A stretch of DNA of 64,000 bases. Source: Microvirga roseola (GTDB lineage: Bacteria > Pseudomonadota > Alphaproteobacteria > Rhizobiales > Beijerinckiaceae). The stretch lies in NCBI RefSeq assembly GCF_020866965.1, contig NZ_JAJATX010000015.1, positions 21,870 through 85,869 of the forward strand, written 5' to 3'. Of the stretch, positions 54,460 through 63,788 are shown one piece after another; the stretch's first letter is position 1; every line of letters begins with the position of its first letter. Under the pieces are notes generated by a model. It did no database searches, had not been told where the DNA came from, and saw nothing but the letters and a program-made list of their open reading frames with translations. A program made the translations under genes and the position numbers.

Positions 54460-55559
54460 AGCTGGGATTCTTCACAATGCCGATCCATCCAGTCGGCCGC
54501 AATCTCACCGAGACGCTCAAGGAGGATCGGGAGCTGGCGCTGATTGCCGACCGGCTCGGTTTCGTCGAAGGCTATTTTGGTGAGCACGTCACAGATGCGG
54601 CCGAGACGATCACGTCGTCCCTGATCTTCATCGCGTGGCTTCTATCCGAAACGAAGAACATCAAACTGGGCTCTGGTACCATCAACCTGCCGAACCACCA
54701 CCCCGCCATGGTGGCGGGCGAGGTGGCCATGATCGACCACATGGCGGAAGGGCGCTTCATCATGGGCGTTAGCCCGGGCGGCCTTCTCTCTGATGCCGAG
54801 GTTTTCGGAAACCTCGACAAGGACCGCACGGCCATGTTCCTCGAGGCCATCAACCACATCATCAACATCTGGACCCTGGACGCGCCCTACAACCTTACAG
54901 GCGAGTACTGGAACATTTCCACGGGGCGTACGCTCCTACCGGAGCTGGGCCAAGGCATCATCAACAAACCCTATCAGCGGCCTCATCCACCCATTGTAGT
55001 CACTGCGGTCGCGCCGTTCTCGAAAGGCGTTACTGAAGCCGCCGCGCGAGGCTGGGATCCGATCTCCGCTAACTTCCTCCTGCCGCAGTGGGTCAAGACC
55101 CACTGGCCCAGATATGTGGAGGGCTGCGAAAAGGGCGGGCGCCTCGCCAATCCGGCAAACTGGCGTGTGGCCAAGAGCATCTTCGTGGCCGAGGACATGG
55201 ACACCGCGCGCCGCTACGCCACCGAACCCGATAGCCCATATTATCATTACTATCGGTCCCTTGCGACGAAGCTGGTCAAAAACGGCCGCGCAAACCTTTT
55301 CAAGAGCGATCAGAACGCACCTGACTCGTCTGTCACCGTGGAGAGTGTCATCGATCAGCTGGTCATCTGGGGCACGCCGGAGAAAGTGACGGAGGATCTG
55401 CTAGCCTTCCGCGACCAGATCGGCGATTTCGGCACGCTTCTCTACGCCGGGCACGACTGGGCGGACCGTAACCTCGCGATCCGGTCCATGGAACTGATGG
55501 CTGAGAAGGTCATGCCGGCGATCAACAGCGCCACGGCGCCTGCAACTGTTGCCGCGTGA
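54456..55559 (+). CDS. LLM-class flavin-dependent monooxygenase (luciferase-like)
   Basis: 367 residues, TIM-barrel luciferase fold. MKLGFFTMPIHPVGRNLTET, RLGFVEGYFGEHVTDAAETI, KNIKLGSGTINLPNHHPAMV, IDHMAEGRFIMGVSPGGLLS and RPHPPIVVTAVAPFSKGVTE resemble the limonene-monooxygenase-like branch more than RutA or the NtaA/EmoA branch. It uses FMNH2 from the co-translated reductase and O2 to hydroxylate or ring-open its substrate. The substrate is not deducible. Confidence 0.9.
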   Translation: MKLGFFTMPIHPVGRNLTETLKEDRELALIADRLGFVEGYFGEHVTDAAETITSSLIFIAWLLSETKNIKLGSGTINLPNHHPAMVAGEVAMIDHMAEGRFIMGVSPGGLLSDAEVFGNLDKDRTAMFLEAINHIINIWTLDAPYNLTGEYWNISTGRTLLPELGQGIINKPYQRPHPPIVVTAVAPFSKGVTEAAARGWDPISANFLLPQWVKTHWPRYVEGCEKGGRLANPANWRVAKSIFVAEDMDTARRYATEPDSPYYHYYRSLATKLVKNGRANLFKSDQNAPDSSVTVESVIDQLVIWGTPEKVTEDLLAFRDQIGDFGTLLYAGHDWADRNLAIRSMELMAEKVMPAINSATAPATVAA

Positions 55560-56359
55560 TGCCGATGCAGCAGGAAATGCACATTGCCGTCAACGGCACG
55601 AAACTTCGGGTGCTCATCGACGGCCAGGAGGGTAAGCCGTGGCTCACGTGCCTGCACTCCCTCGCGACCCGGGCGGAGCTCTGGGAAGAACAGATGGAGG
55701 AGCTGACGCAGGATTTCCGTGTTCTTCGCATCGACGCCAGAGGGCACGGTAAGTCCCGGCCTGTGCAGGGGCCGTACAACTTTGATCAACTGGCCAAGGA
55801 CGTGGTCGCTGTCTGGGATCATTTCAGAATCGAGCGGTCTGCTGTGCTCGGCCTGTCCATGGGCGGCATGACGGCCTTCGGGCTGGCCCTCAACCACACC
55901 TCCCGGGTGACGCGTGTCGTTGCGGCCGATTGCAGGTCCGATGCGCCGGATTTCTTCAAAAACATGTGGGCTGAGCGGCAGAAGGTTCTGGCCGAGAAGG
56001 GGATGGAGGCCATCGCCGATATTACCATCCCGACCTGGCTGACGGAAGACACCCGCAATACGCGCCCTCACCAAGTGGAGCGCGTGCGTGGCATGATCCT
56101 CCAGACCTCCCGCGAGGGTTATCTCGGCGCGACAGAAGCCCTGCGCGCTTTGGACTACAAGAGGCGTCTGGCCGAGATCCGGTGCCCGATCCGTCTCGTG
56201 GTCGGATCGGCGGATGGTCCACACCCGGCTGAGATGCGCTCCATGGCGGACCTGATCCCCGGTGCGCAGCTTGCCGAGATTCCATCTGCAGCACATCTTG
56301 CCAATGTGGAAAATCCTAAGGCGTTCAACAAGGAAGTCCGGGCATTCCTGATGGAATGA
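55559..56359 (+). CDS. Alpha/beta hydrolase (enol-lactonase-like)
   Basis: 266 residues. Oxyanion region LTCLHSLATRAELWEEQM, RIDARGHGKSRPV, nucleophile elbow GLSMGGMTAFG, acid in VVGSADGPHPAEM and catalytic His in SAAHLANVENP. The pattern is close to 3-oxoadipate enol-lactonases. ATG 55559 overlaps the LLM stop (TGATG). It likely hydrolyses an ester or lactone formed by the monooxygenase. Confidence 0.9.
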   Translation: MPMQQEMHIAVNGTKLRVLIDGQEGKPWLTCLHSLATRAELWEEQMEELTQDFRVLRIDARGHGKSRPVQGPYNFDQLAKDVVAVWDHFRIERSAVLGLSMGGMTAFGLALNHTSRVTRVVAADCRSDAPDFFKNMWAERQKVLAEKGMEAIADITIPTWLTEDTRNTRPHQVERVRGMILQTSREGYLGATEALRALDYKRRLAEIRCPIRLVVGSADGPHPAEMRSMADLIPGAQLAEIPSAAHLANVENPKAFNKEVRAFLME

Positions 56360-56382
56360 AACCCCGCACAAGGAGGAAGATC

Positions 56383-57417
56383 ATGGTTCGCGCTGCAATC
56401 GTCGGCCTGGGGTGGTGGGGCAAGCATATCGTGCGCCACATGCAGGGCTCAGAAAAGCTCAAAGTCGTGGCCGCGCTCGAAACGTCGAATGCCCAGGCAT
56501 CCTTCGCGGCTGAGCACGGCCTGCGCTTCACCACGGACTGGAACGAGGTTCTCAGCGACCCGGATATCGACGCCGTGATCCTCTGCACACCTCACTCCCT
56601 GCACACGCAGCAGGTTCTGGCCGTCGCCGCGGCCGGCAAACACGTCTTTTGCGAAAAGCCCCTGGCGCTCACCCGCGCGGATGCGGAGATGTCGGTGGAG
56701 GCCTGCCAGGCTGCGGGCGTCAAGCTCGGCATTGGTCACGAACGCCGCTTCGAGCCCGCCGCCGTGGAAGTGCGCCGCATGGTGAAGGAAGGCGTGCTGG
56801 GAACCATCATGCATGTGGAGGCGAATTTCAGCCACGACAAGCTCGCCAATGTTCCCGACACCGACTGGAGGGCTTCCCCCGTCGATGCTCCCGCAGCGGG
56901 CATGACCGCCATGGGCATTCACCTAACGGATCTCTATCTCGATCTGTTTGGTCCGATCAGCGAGGTTTACGCCCAAACTGCGCAGCGGGTGTCGAAGCGT
57001 CCCAACGGTGACGTGGTGTCCGTGCAGATGCGCTTCGCGTCGGGGGCGACGGGTTACATCAACGCCATTCTAGTCACCCCACTGTATATCGGGATGACCG
57101 TCTTCGGATCCGAAGGGTGGGTCGAGGTGCGCAACCACACCCATCCGGACACACCGGGTCTGACGACGCTCACCTATCAGAACCGCAACGGACACACCGA
57201 CGTCATCGAGTTCCAGTGGGAGGATTCCGTGCGGGCCAATCTCGAAGCCTTCGCCGACAGCATCCAGAATGGAGCGGAGTACCCCATTACGGACGAGCAA
57301 AAGGTAGCGAACGTCGCAACCCTTGAGGCGATCTGCCAGTCGGCGGCGAGCAACATGCCCGTGCGGATCGAAACCTCGACCGGCGCGCGCCTGCGCTCCG
57401 TCGCAGCCAGCGCGTGA
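56383..57417 (+). CDS. Gfo/Idh/MocA-family oxidoreductase (first of three)
   Basis: 344 residues. N-terminal Rossmann: VRAAIVGLGWWGKHIVRHMQ, DAVILCTPHSLHTQQVLAVA; catalytic EKP motif CEKPLALTRADAE; C-terminal beta-sheet domain with MTAMGIHLTDLYLDLFGPIS. The ATG at 56383 has AGGAGG eight bases before it, while an ATG at 56356 overlaps the hydrolase stop; the SD favours 56383. Family members oxidise or reduce hydroxyl groups of sugars, inositols and related compounds with NAD(P). Confidence 0.92.
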   Translation: MVRAAIVGLGWWGKHIVRHMQGSEKLKVVAALETSNAQASFAAEHGLRFTTDWNEVLSDPDIDAVILCTPHSLHTQQVLAVAAAGKHVFCEKPLALTRADAEMSVEACQAAGVKLGIGHERRFEPAAVEVRRMVKEGVLGTIMHVEANFSHDKLANVPDTDWRASPVDAPAAGMTAMGIHLTDLYLDLFGPISEVYAQTAQRVSKRPNGDVVSVQMRFASGATGYINAILVTPLYIGMTVFGSEGWVEVRNHTHPDTPGLTTLTYQNRNGHTDVIEFQWEDSVRANLEAFADSIQNGAEYPITDEQKVANVATLEAICQSAASNMPVRIETSTGARLRSVAASA

Positions 57418-58004
57418 GAGACCGCCCAATGCTGCAGGCCGCCGAAGCCGATCTTTCCGCACCCACAGTCGAGGAACGCTACCGCAAGCTCGACCGCAAT
57501 GCGCTGAGTCCTGAGCAGCAGCGCATCTTCGACATTGCCTGCCCGAGAAACGGGCAGGTTCCCGCGCCTTTCCACATCTATCTCGAAAGCCCGGAGCTCT
57601 GCCAACTTGTGCAGGCGCTTGGTGCCTTCTGCCGCTACAGGACAGGCTTGTCGCCGCTGCTCTCGGAAACTGCGATCCTCGCGACGGCAACCCACTGGAG
57701 GGCTGAATACGAGTTCGAGGTCCGTGTCGGGGAGGCCGCCCTGAGGGCCGGCGTGCCCGAGAGCGTGGTGGACGCCCTGAGGCAGGGCAAGCCTCCCGTG
57801 ATAGAGGATGCGGACGCGGATCTGATCTACCAGTTCTCGTCTGTCTTCTACGAACAACAGGATGTGCCGGACGACCTGTTCGCGGAGGCGGTCTCTCGCT
57901 TCGGGCGGAAAACGGTCGTCGAGCTCGTCGGGGTGTTGGGCTATTATTCCATGCTGGCGATCGCGCTGCGGGTCTTTCGCGTGCCGGCCTTCGGGTCCGA
58001 TTGA
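57414..58004 (+). CDS. Carboxymuconolactone decarboxylase (CMD/AhpD-fold) family protein
   Basis: 196 residues from a GTG that overlaps the upstream stop (GTGA); ATG 57429 is an alternative. GQVPAPFHIYLESPELCQLV, QALGAFCRYRTGLSPLLSET, AILATATHWRAEYEFEVRVG and VELVGVLGYYSMLAIALRVF match the CMD fold. The redox CxxC of AhpD is absent, so a decarboxylase or isomerase role is more likely than peroxidase support. Confidence 0.85.
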   Translation: MRDRPMLQAAEADLSAPTVEERYRKLDRNALSPEQQRIFDIACPRNGQVPAPFHIYLESPELCQLVQALGAFCRYRTGLSPLLSETAILATATHWRAEYEFEVRVGEAALRAGVPESVVDALRQGKPPVIEDADADLIYQFSSVFYEQQDVPDDLFAEAVSRFGRKTVVELVGVLGYYSMLAIALRVFRVPAFGSD

Positions 58005-58066
58005 TCCGTGAGAGATTGTGAGCCGATGCGGCGCAAGAGCGATAGCAACAGAGGAGGGGAATGCCC

Positions 58067-59155
58067 ATGAGGCAGATCGAGGTTGGCGTGATCGGCACAG
58101 GCTGGGTCGGAGGCATCCGGGCCGAAACGCTGGCGCGGTCCGCGTTGGTGGACAAGCTGCATATCTGCGAGATCCGGCTCGACCGTTTGGCCGAGGTCAA
58201 GGCGCTGACGCAGCCTGCGACCGCAACGCTCGACTACCAGGATATCGTCACGAACGACGGGATCGAGATCGTCTTCATTTCCACTACGCCTGAGCCCACG
58301 CATTTTCCCATCGCCCGCGACTGTCTGAAGGCGGGCAAGCACGTCATGCTCGAAAAGCCCATTGCCCTCGAGCTGTGGGAGGCGGATGAGCTGATTGCGA
58401 TTGCACGGCGCAACAACGTCAAGTTCACCATCGGCTATTCCCAGCGTTTCAACCCAAAGATCGCTTACGCCAAGAAGAAGATCGCCGACGGCACCCTCGG
58501 CAAGGTCGTCAACGTGATGGTGAGCCGCCACCTCTCCCGCAACCTGGGCAAGAAGATTGCCTCGCGCGTGAAGCTGTCGCCTGCCGCGATGGAATCCACT
58601 CACGATCTCGACTTCGTGTTCTGGCTGCTCGAACCGGCCAAGCCCGTGCGCATCTACTCGCAGGGCGCCTATGGCTGCATGCAGCCGCTCAACGGCTCCT
58701 ACGACTGCATGTGGAGCACGGTCACCATGGACGACGGTACTCTCGTGGTGATCGGAGGTGGCTGGAACCTGCCGCCGAGCTACCCGAACTACAGCTCCAC
58801 CTGGATCGAGATCACCGGCACCGAAGGGGCGCTGATCCTCGACGACACCCATCGCGACCACTGGCTCAATACGGTGGCGGAGGGGACGCGCTTTCCCATG
58901 TCGACCATGCCGGGCGAGCAAGTGGATCATGTGTTCGCGGGGCAGATGGGGCCGGAGACCATCCACTTCATCGAGTCCGTTCTGCTCGATCGGCCCGTGA
59001 TGGTCGCGCCCGAGCATGCCCGCATGGTGATGGAATCCTACACCGCGGCCGATCTCTCGGCGGAGATCAACGAGCCAATCACTCTGCCGCTTTCAAACAA
59101 CGCGATTTCGGCCATCGCAGACATCAAGGGAGGGAATATTGAAAAAGTCAGCTAA
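58067..59155 (+). CDS. Gfo/Idh/MocA-family oxidoreductase (second of three)
   Basis: 362 residues. VGVIGTGWVGGIRAETLARS, VFISTTPEPTHFPIARDCLK, EKP motif LEKPIALELWEADEL, FTIGYSQRFNPKIAYAKKKI and ESTHDLDFVFWLLEPAKPV with the catalytic His. ATG 58067 has GAGGGGA at eight bases; the ATG two codons earlier is too close to it. Shares the segment DDTHRD with the next protein, so these two are closer to each other than to the first. Confidence 0.92.
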   Translation: MRQIEVGVIGTGWVGGIRAETLARSALVDKLHICEIRLDRLAEVKALTQPATATLDYQDIVTNDGIEIVFISTTPEPTHFPIARDCLKAGKHVMLEKPIALELWEADELIAIARRNNVKFTIGYSQRFNPKIAYAKKKIADGTLGKVVNVMVSRHLSRNLGKKIASRVKLSPAAMESTHDLDFVFWLLEPAKPVRIYSQGAYGCMQPLNGSYDCMWSTVTMDDGTLVVIGGGWNLPPSYPNYSSTWIEITGTEGALILDDTHRDHWLNTVAEGTRFPMSTMPGEQVDHVFAGQMGPETIHFIESVLLDRPVMVAPEHARMVMESYTAADLSAEINEPITLPLSNNAISAIADIKGGNIEKVS

Positions 59156-60254
59156 GGGGATCGGCCTTGCGATCATCGGCGCGGGCCGCGTCGGCCTGTT
59201 CCGGGGCGAGGTGGCGGCGCGCCATCCCGCCGTCGAGTGGATCGGAATCGCCGAGATTAATCCCGAGCGGGGCCGGGTAGTGGGCGAAAAGGTGGGTGCC
59301 GACTTCGTCACCACGGATTACCGAGAGCTTCTGAACAGGCCGGAGGTGAACGCGGTCATCATCGCGACGGACGAGCACCTTCACGTGGCTCCCATCATGG
59401 CGGCGGTGGAACGCGGCATCCCGATGCTGATCGAAAAACCCCTTGCCACCGATCTCGGCGAATCCGCCAAGGTCCTGCGCGCCATTGAGACTGCCGGGAT
59501 CGACGCCGTCGTCGGCTACACCCAGCGCTTCCGCCGGAAGTGGCTGTCGGCCAAGGAGAAGGTACGAACCGGGGCCCTCGGCGACGTGACCCTCGTGACT
59601 TCCCGCGCCTTCATGAACCGTCTGGTGGCCATCGACAACTATAAGCGCACGGACGATCCTTCCACCATCTCGCCTATGGTGATCTCGGGCACACACGCCC
59701 TCGACATCGTCATGTGGTACATGGAGGCAAAGACGCCGGTCGAGGTCTATGCCCGCTCGGTGGACAAGGTGCTGGGGCCTGAATACGGTGGCATCGACGC
59801 CACCGCCGGCATGATCATGTTCTCGGATGGAAGCGTATACCACCTCAACATCTCGTGGGCCCTGCCGGTCACGTGGCCAGGCGCAGTCTATAGCCTGGAG
59901 GTCGGCATCAACGGCACAGACGGCGTGATCACCATCGACGACACCCACCGCGACATTGTGATGGCCGTGTCCAGCCCGCAGGCGGAAGGCTATGCCCCGG
60001 ACAAGAGCCGCCTTGTCGATTTCCTCGGCAGCTATCCGCCGGGCGACATGGCGCTCGGCGAATTGCGCGGGCCGATGCGGGAGGAGACGGATTCGTGGCT
60101 CGGCCGCGTGTCCCTCGGCCTGCCCACCCAGGCGGCCACAGCCGCGGAGGCGCATCGCAACCTCATGCTCACCAAGGCGCTCGATCTCTCGGCGCAGCTC
60201 AAGCGCCCGGTGCAGCTCCCCCTTGAGCCGGAAGTGGGGCTGGCTGCAGCCTAA
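59139..60254 (+). CDS. Gfo/Idh/MocA-family oxidoreductase (third of three)
   Basis: 371 residues. LAIIGAGRVGLFRGEVAARH, VIIATDEHLHVAPIMAAVER, EKP motif IEKPLATDLGESAK, VGYTQRFRRKWLSAKEKVRT and ISGTHALDIVMWYMEAKTPV. The start is TTG at 59139 after AGGGAGGGA, overlapping the previous gene by 17 bp; no ATG lies nearby. Last gene of the operon, ended by the terminator at 60269. Confidence 0.92.
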   Translation: MKKSAKGIGLAIIGAGRVGLFRGEVAARHPAVEWIGIAEINPERGRVVGEKVGADFVTTDYRELLNRPEVNAVIIATDEHLHVAPIMAAVERGIPMLIEKPLATDLGESAKVLRAIETAGIDAVVGYTQRFRRKWLSAKEKVRTGALGDVTLVTSRAFMNRLVAIDNYKRTDDPSTISPMVISGTHALDIVMWYMEAKTPVEVYARSVDKVLGPEYGGIDATAGMIMFSDGSVYHLNISWALPVTWPGAVYSLEVGINGTDGVITIDDTHRDIVMAVSSPQAEGYAPDKSRLVDFLGSYPPGDMALGELRGPMREETDSWLGRVSLGLPTQAATAAEAHRNLMLTKALDLSAQLKRPVQLPLEPEVGLAAA

Positions 60255-60268
60255 GGACGGACAAGGGA

Positions 60269-60301
60269 AAGGCCGGCCCTGGTGATGCCAGGGCCGGCCT
60301 T
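60269..60301. terminator. Strong bidirectional terminator between convergent operons
   Basis: AAGGCCGGCCCTGG, loop TGATG, CCAGGGCCGGCCTT: a perfect 14-bp stem bounded by A and T runs on opposite sides, so it can stop transcription from either direction. Confidence 0.85.
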
Positions 60302-60329
60302 CTCATGAGGCAAGAGCAGATCGCCGGAA

Positions 60330-60629
60330 TTAGAAGCCGTGGACAGCCTGTCGCGTATGTTCGACCTCCGGCGGCCGCTCGAAGCAATGGCCCACGAGGT
60401 TGCGCCATTCCTGGAAATCCGCCGAGTTGCGGAAATCCACCACGTGGTTGTCGAGGGTCTCCCATTTGACAACCAGGCGGTAGCGGCTTGGCTTCTCAAT
60501 GGAGCGCTGCAGTTCCATGGCGATGCAGCCCCTGGCGCGCTGGAACAGCGGTGCGGCCTTGGCCACAGCGCTCTCGAACTCAGCTTCCATTCCGGGTTTC
60601 ACGTCGATCTGTGCGATCTCGAGGATCAT
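60330..60629 (-). CDS. ABM-family (antibiotic biosynthesis monooxygenase fold) protein
   Basis: 99 residues. ILEIAQIDVKPGMEAEFESA, VAKAAPLFQRARGCIAMELQ, RSIEKPSRYRLVVKWETLDN and FRNSADFQEWRNLVGHCF: the dimeric ferredoxin-like fold shared by cofactor-free monooxygenases and small isomerases. It follows the Ldh-type gene after 41 bp and is the last of the leftward operon. A role on a pathway intermediate is inferred. Confidence 0.85.
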   Translation of the reverse strand: MILEIAQIDVKPGMEAEFESAVAKAAPLFQRARGCIAMELQRSIEKPSRYRLVVKWETLDNHVVDFRNSADFQEWRNLVGHCFERPPEVEHTRQAVHGF

Positions 60630-60670
60630 CTGAGTTTTCCTGTCTTACGGGACGCAAACGGTGCCGGAGG

Positions 60671-61753
60671 CTACGCCTGGAGGGGAGGGATACCAAGGCG
60701 GGATGCCAGATCGTCGAGCTTCTTGATCAGCTCGGGCGAGAGGGGAACGCCATCGCGGGAGCGATTGCTCAGCCGGGCCTTGCGGTCCTCGCCGGGAATA
60801 CGGATCCGGTCGAAGCCGGGCAGGCGCTTGGAGGCGTGCAGATCCTTGAGGTGGCGGTCGACCTCGGCCTTGAAAACATCAAGCGGCGTGAAGCGCGCCA
60901 CGTCGATGGCCACAATGAACTGGCCCGTGTTGGTCTCGGCCGTGGCGTCGGCGTTGAAATCCACCACATCCTTGCCGAAGGCGGCCCCGTTCAGGGTTCC
61001 GGCCAGCAGCCCGAGAATGAGCGCCAGACCGCTGCCCTTATAGCCGCCGATAGGCAGCAGGAGGCCCTCATTGCTGCGCTTTGGGTCCGTGAGAGGCAAG
61101 CCGTCGGCCCGGTTGATCATCCAGCCTTCCGGGATGCTCTTGCCCTGAAGGGCATAGTTCTTGATCGTGCCGTAGGACACCATGGTGGTGGCAATGTCGA
61201 GCAGAACCGGCGGCTCGTCGCCGGCCGGGATACCCACCGCCAGCGGATTGGTGCCCAGCAAGGCCTCGACACCGCCCCAGATCGCCATGTGGTTGGCGCT
61301 GGCCACCGCCGAGTACAGGCCGATCATCCCATGCTCCACGGGGATGGAGGCATAAAGAGCCGCGGGCCCCGCATGGTTCGACTGATGTGCCCCGACCCAG
61401 GCGACGCCGGTTTCCCGCGCCATCTCGACCGCCGCTTCCGCCGCCCTGGCCATCACGAGGTGTCCCATGGCATTGTCCCCGTCTACGAGGGCCGTTGCGG
61501 GAGCCGTCCGGTTCACCTTGATGGCGGGTGTCGGATTGATGCCTCCCGACTGGATGCGCCGAACATACTGGGGCAGGCGGAAGATCCCGTGCGCATCCGC
61601 GCCGGTGAGGTCGGCGAGGGTCATCAACTCCGCGACCTTCCCGGCATCCGCCTCCGGCAGGCCGACCGTTTGCAGGGCGTTCTTGATGAAGGCCTGGATG
61701 GCCGCGCCGGCCACGGGGGCGGAGGTCGGCGTTACCGCCGCAAGGGAACTCAT
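60671..61753 (-). CDS. Ldh-family (malate/L-lactate/ureidoglycolate-type) NAD(P) oxidoreductase
   Basis: 360 residues. TLADLTGADAHGIFRLPQYV with the catalytic His of the family, AVEMARETGVAWVGAHQSNH, GMIGLYSAVASANHMAIWGG, LLGTNPLAVGIPAGDEPPVL and PIGGYKGSGLALILGLLAGT. Oxidises 2-hydroxy acids or reduces 2-oxo acids. ATG 61753 overlaps the cupin stop (ATGA). Substrate specificity is not predictable. Confidence 0.93.
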   Translation of the reverse strand: MSSLAAVTPTSAPVAGAAIQAFIKNALQTVGLPEADAGKVAELMTLADLTGADAHGIFRLPQYVRRIQSGGINPTPAIKVNRTAPATALVDGDNAMGHLVMARAAEAAVEMARETGVAWVGAHQSNHAGPAALYASIPVEHGMIGLYSAVASANHMAIWGGVEALLGTNPLAVGIPAGDEPPVLLDIATTMVSYGTIKNYALQGKSIPEGWMINRADGLPLTDPKRSNEGLLLPIGGYKGSGLALILGLLAGTLNGAAFGKDVVDFNADATAETNTGQFIVAIDVARFTPLDVFKAEVDRHLKDLHASKRLPGFDRIRIPGEDRKARLSNRSRDGVPLSPELIKKLDDLASRLGIPPLQA

Positions 61754-62178
61754 TCGGTGCCTCCCTTTATGTGCTCCGCCGAGATGCTGCGGGTCTTGCC
61801 TGTTGCGATCAGCGTTCGGGTCGCATCCACCGACGCATAGGTCCAGAAGATCCGCATGGGCTCCGTATCCGAGGCGTTGCGGAAGCGGTGGGGGACATCG
61901 GCGGGGAGCCAAGTGGTATCCAGCGGCCCTAGCTCGTGCTCCACCCCGTCGATCTCCGCGATGGCACGGCCTTCGAGGATCATAACGCTTTCCTCACAGT
62001 TGTGCTTGTGCAGCGGGATCGCGGCTCCGGGCTCGAAGGATGTGATCCCGTTCAGGATGCTGGTCGAACCGGTCCTCTTGTTCACAAGAGGAATAGTTCG
62101 TGCGCCACCTCCGCGTTCGGCAGCCTTGATCTCAGCGGGCCGCAGGACGGCGCCTGAGGAGTGTTTCGTCTCACTCAT
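61750..62178 (-). CDS. Cupin-domain protein
   Basis: 142 residues. Motif 1: AAIPLHKHNCEESVMILEGR with HxH and Glu ligands; motif 2: TTWLPADVPHRFRNASDTEP with the last His. A single metal-binding cupin, possibly an isomerase, dioxygenase or sensor. It begins 22 bp after the aldehyde dehydrogenase stop and is coupled to the Ldh gene. Confidence 0.88.
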   Translation of the reverse strand: MSETKHSSGAVLRPAEIKAAERGGGARTIPLVNKRTGSTSILNGITSFEPGAAIPLHKHNCEESVMILEGRAIAEIDGVEHELGPLDTTWLPADVPHRFRNASDTEPMRIFWTYASVDATRTLIATGKTRSISAEHIKGGTE

Positions 62179-62200
62179 GATGCTTCTCCGCTTCGGCCCG

Positions 62201-63628
62201 TCACTCGGACAAAGTTACCTTGTTCTTATCCTGTGCTGGTCCGATCCAGACTGACTTGATGTTCGTGAACTCGCGAATCCCGAACGCGCCAAGCTCGCGC
62301 CCATATCCGGACTTCTTGATCCCGCCGAAGGGCAGGCGCGGATCGGATGCAACCATGCCGTTGATGAACACGGCCCCAGCTTCTATACGCCGCGCCAGAC
62401 GGCGAGCGTTGTCAATGTCGCGTGTCCACAAGGCCGCGCCCAAGCCGAACTCAGTCGTGTTGGCGAACCGGATGGCTTCCTCCGCGTCTCGCGCGCGAAC
62501 CACGGCGGCAGCGGGACCGAAGGTTTCCTCGGCGAAGGCAGGCATGTCGGGAGTCACGCAGTCGAGAACCGTGGGCTCGTAGAAATAGCCCGGCCCCTCC
62601 ATAGGCCTCCCACCCAGTTTCAGCTCTGCGCCTGCCGCAACTGTGCGCTCAACCTGGGAGTGTAACTCGTCCCGTAGGTTGGCTCTCGCCATGGGACCAA
62701 TGTTGGAATCGCGCTGCATGGGGTCTATGACCTTGAGGGCCTTCACATGGGAGCACAGGGCTTCGACGAAAGCGTCCGCAACGCTCTTTTCAACTATGAA
62801 ACGCTTGGCCGCGATGCAACTCTGCCCAACATTCTGGAATCGGGCGCGGGTGGCCACGGCTGCGGCCTCCTGCACGTCCGCGTCAGCAAGCACGATGAAG
62901 GGATCCGAGCCGCCGAGTTCGAGCACTTGTTTCTTAATGTGGCTCCCGGCTTGGCTTGCCACTAGGCTTCCGACCTCCGTCGAGCCGGTAAGGGTGACCG
63001 CAGCGATGCGTGGATCGGCGATCAGGCCCTCGACCGCAGAGGGGCTGATAAGAAGAGTGCGGAAGAGACCTTCCGGGGTACCGGCCTCTCGAAGAACCTC
63101 CTCGATAGCGAGCGCGCACTGAGGCACGTTGCTGGCATGTTTTAAGATCGCGCCGTTCCCTGCCGCAACGGCCGGGGCCAGAAACCGGAAGAGCTGCCAG
63201 AAGGGATAGTTCCAGGGCATGATGGCCAGGACGACGCCTAAGGGATCGAAGACGACGGCGCTCTCTGTCGCATTACTCGGGATGATCTCGGGGGCCAGGA
63301 ATTCCTCCGCCTTCTCGGCGTAGAACTCGCAGTTCCAAGCGCATTTCTCGACTTCCGCCTCCGCCTCAAGGATCGGCTTTCCCATCTCGGCAGTGATCAG
63401 CGCGCCGAACTCCGCCTTGCGGGCCCGCAGCACCTGGGCGGCCTTGCTGAGCACACGGACCCGTTCAGAGACAGGGATCTCTGCCCAGGCGCGCTGCGCC
63501 CGCGCGGCCTCGTCGAGCGCACGCGCGATATCGTCAGGTCCGTGCTCGTCAAAGCTTCGAAGAGTCTCGCCAGTAGCGGGATTTATCGAGTGGATCTTCC
63601 GTGTCGTCCCAGCAACCTTTTCAAGCAT
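62201..63628 (-). CDS. NAD(P)-dependent aldehyde dehydrogenase (succinate-semialdehyde type)
   Basis: 475 residues. SINPATGETLRSFDEHGPDD, MPWNYPFWQLFRFLAPAVAA, TLTGSTEVGSLVASQAG, catalytic Glu in LELGGSDPFIVL, catalytic Cys in RFQNVGQSCIAAKRF, and EETFGPAAAVV. ATG 63628 is chosen; a frame twelve codons longer begins at 63664 next to GGGGAGGACG and cannot be excluded. First gene of the leftward operon; it probably oxidises the aldehyde left after ring opening or C-C cleavage. Confidence 0.93.
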   Translation of the reverse strand: MLEKVAGTTRKIHSINPATGETLRSFDEHGPDDIARALDEAARAQRAWAEIPVSERVRVLSKAAQVLRARKAEFGALITAEMGKPILEAEAEVEKCAWNCEFYAEKAEEFLAPEIIPSNATESAVVFDPLGVVLAIMPWNYPFWQLFRFLAPAVAAGNGAILKHASNVPQCALAIEEVLREAGTPEGLFRTLLISPSAVEGLIADPRIAAVTLTGSTEVGSLVASQAGSHIKKQVLELGGSDPFIVLADADVQEAAAVATRARFQNVGQSCIAAKRFIVEKSVADAFVEALCSHVKALKVIDPMQRDSNIGPMARANLRDELHSQVERTVAAGAELKLGGRPMEGPGYFYEPTVLDCVTPDMPAFAEETFGPAAAVVRARDAEEAIRFANTTEFGLGAALWTRDIDNARRLARRIEAGAVFINGMVASDPRLPFGGIKKSGYGRELGAFGIREFTNIKSVWIGPAQDKNKVTLSE

Positions 63629-63788
63629 GACGCTTCTCGTCCTCCCTAAAATCTTGGCGTTCAACGGAGTGTATTCGACGATGCGAGTGAGTGGCGCGGC
63701 CTTTGCTCGGACGAACGGGGCAGGGGGCGTGGTGCTGTGGCGTCGAGCTCCTCATGCTGCAGGCATATCGCGTTCCTCCGAACTCACC

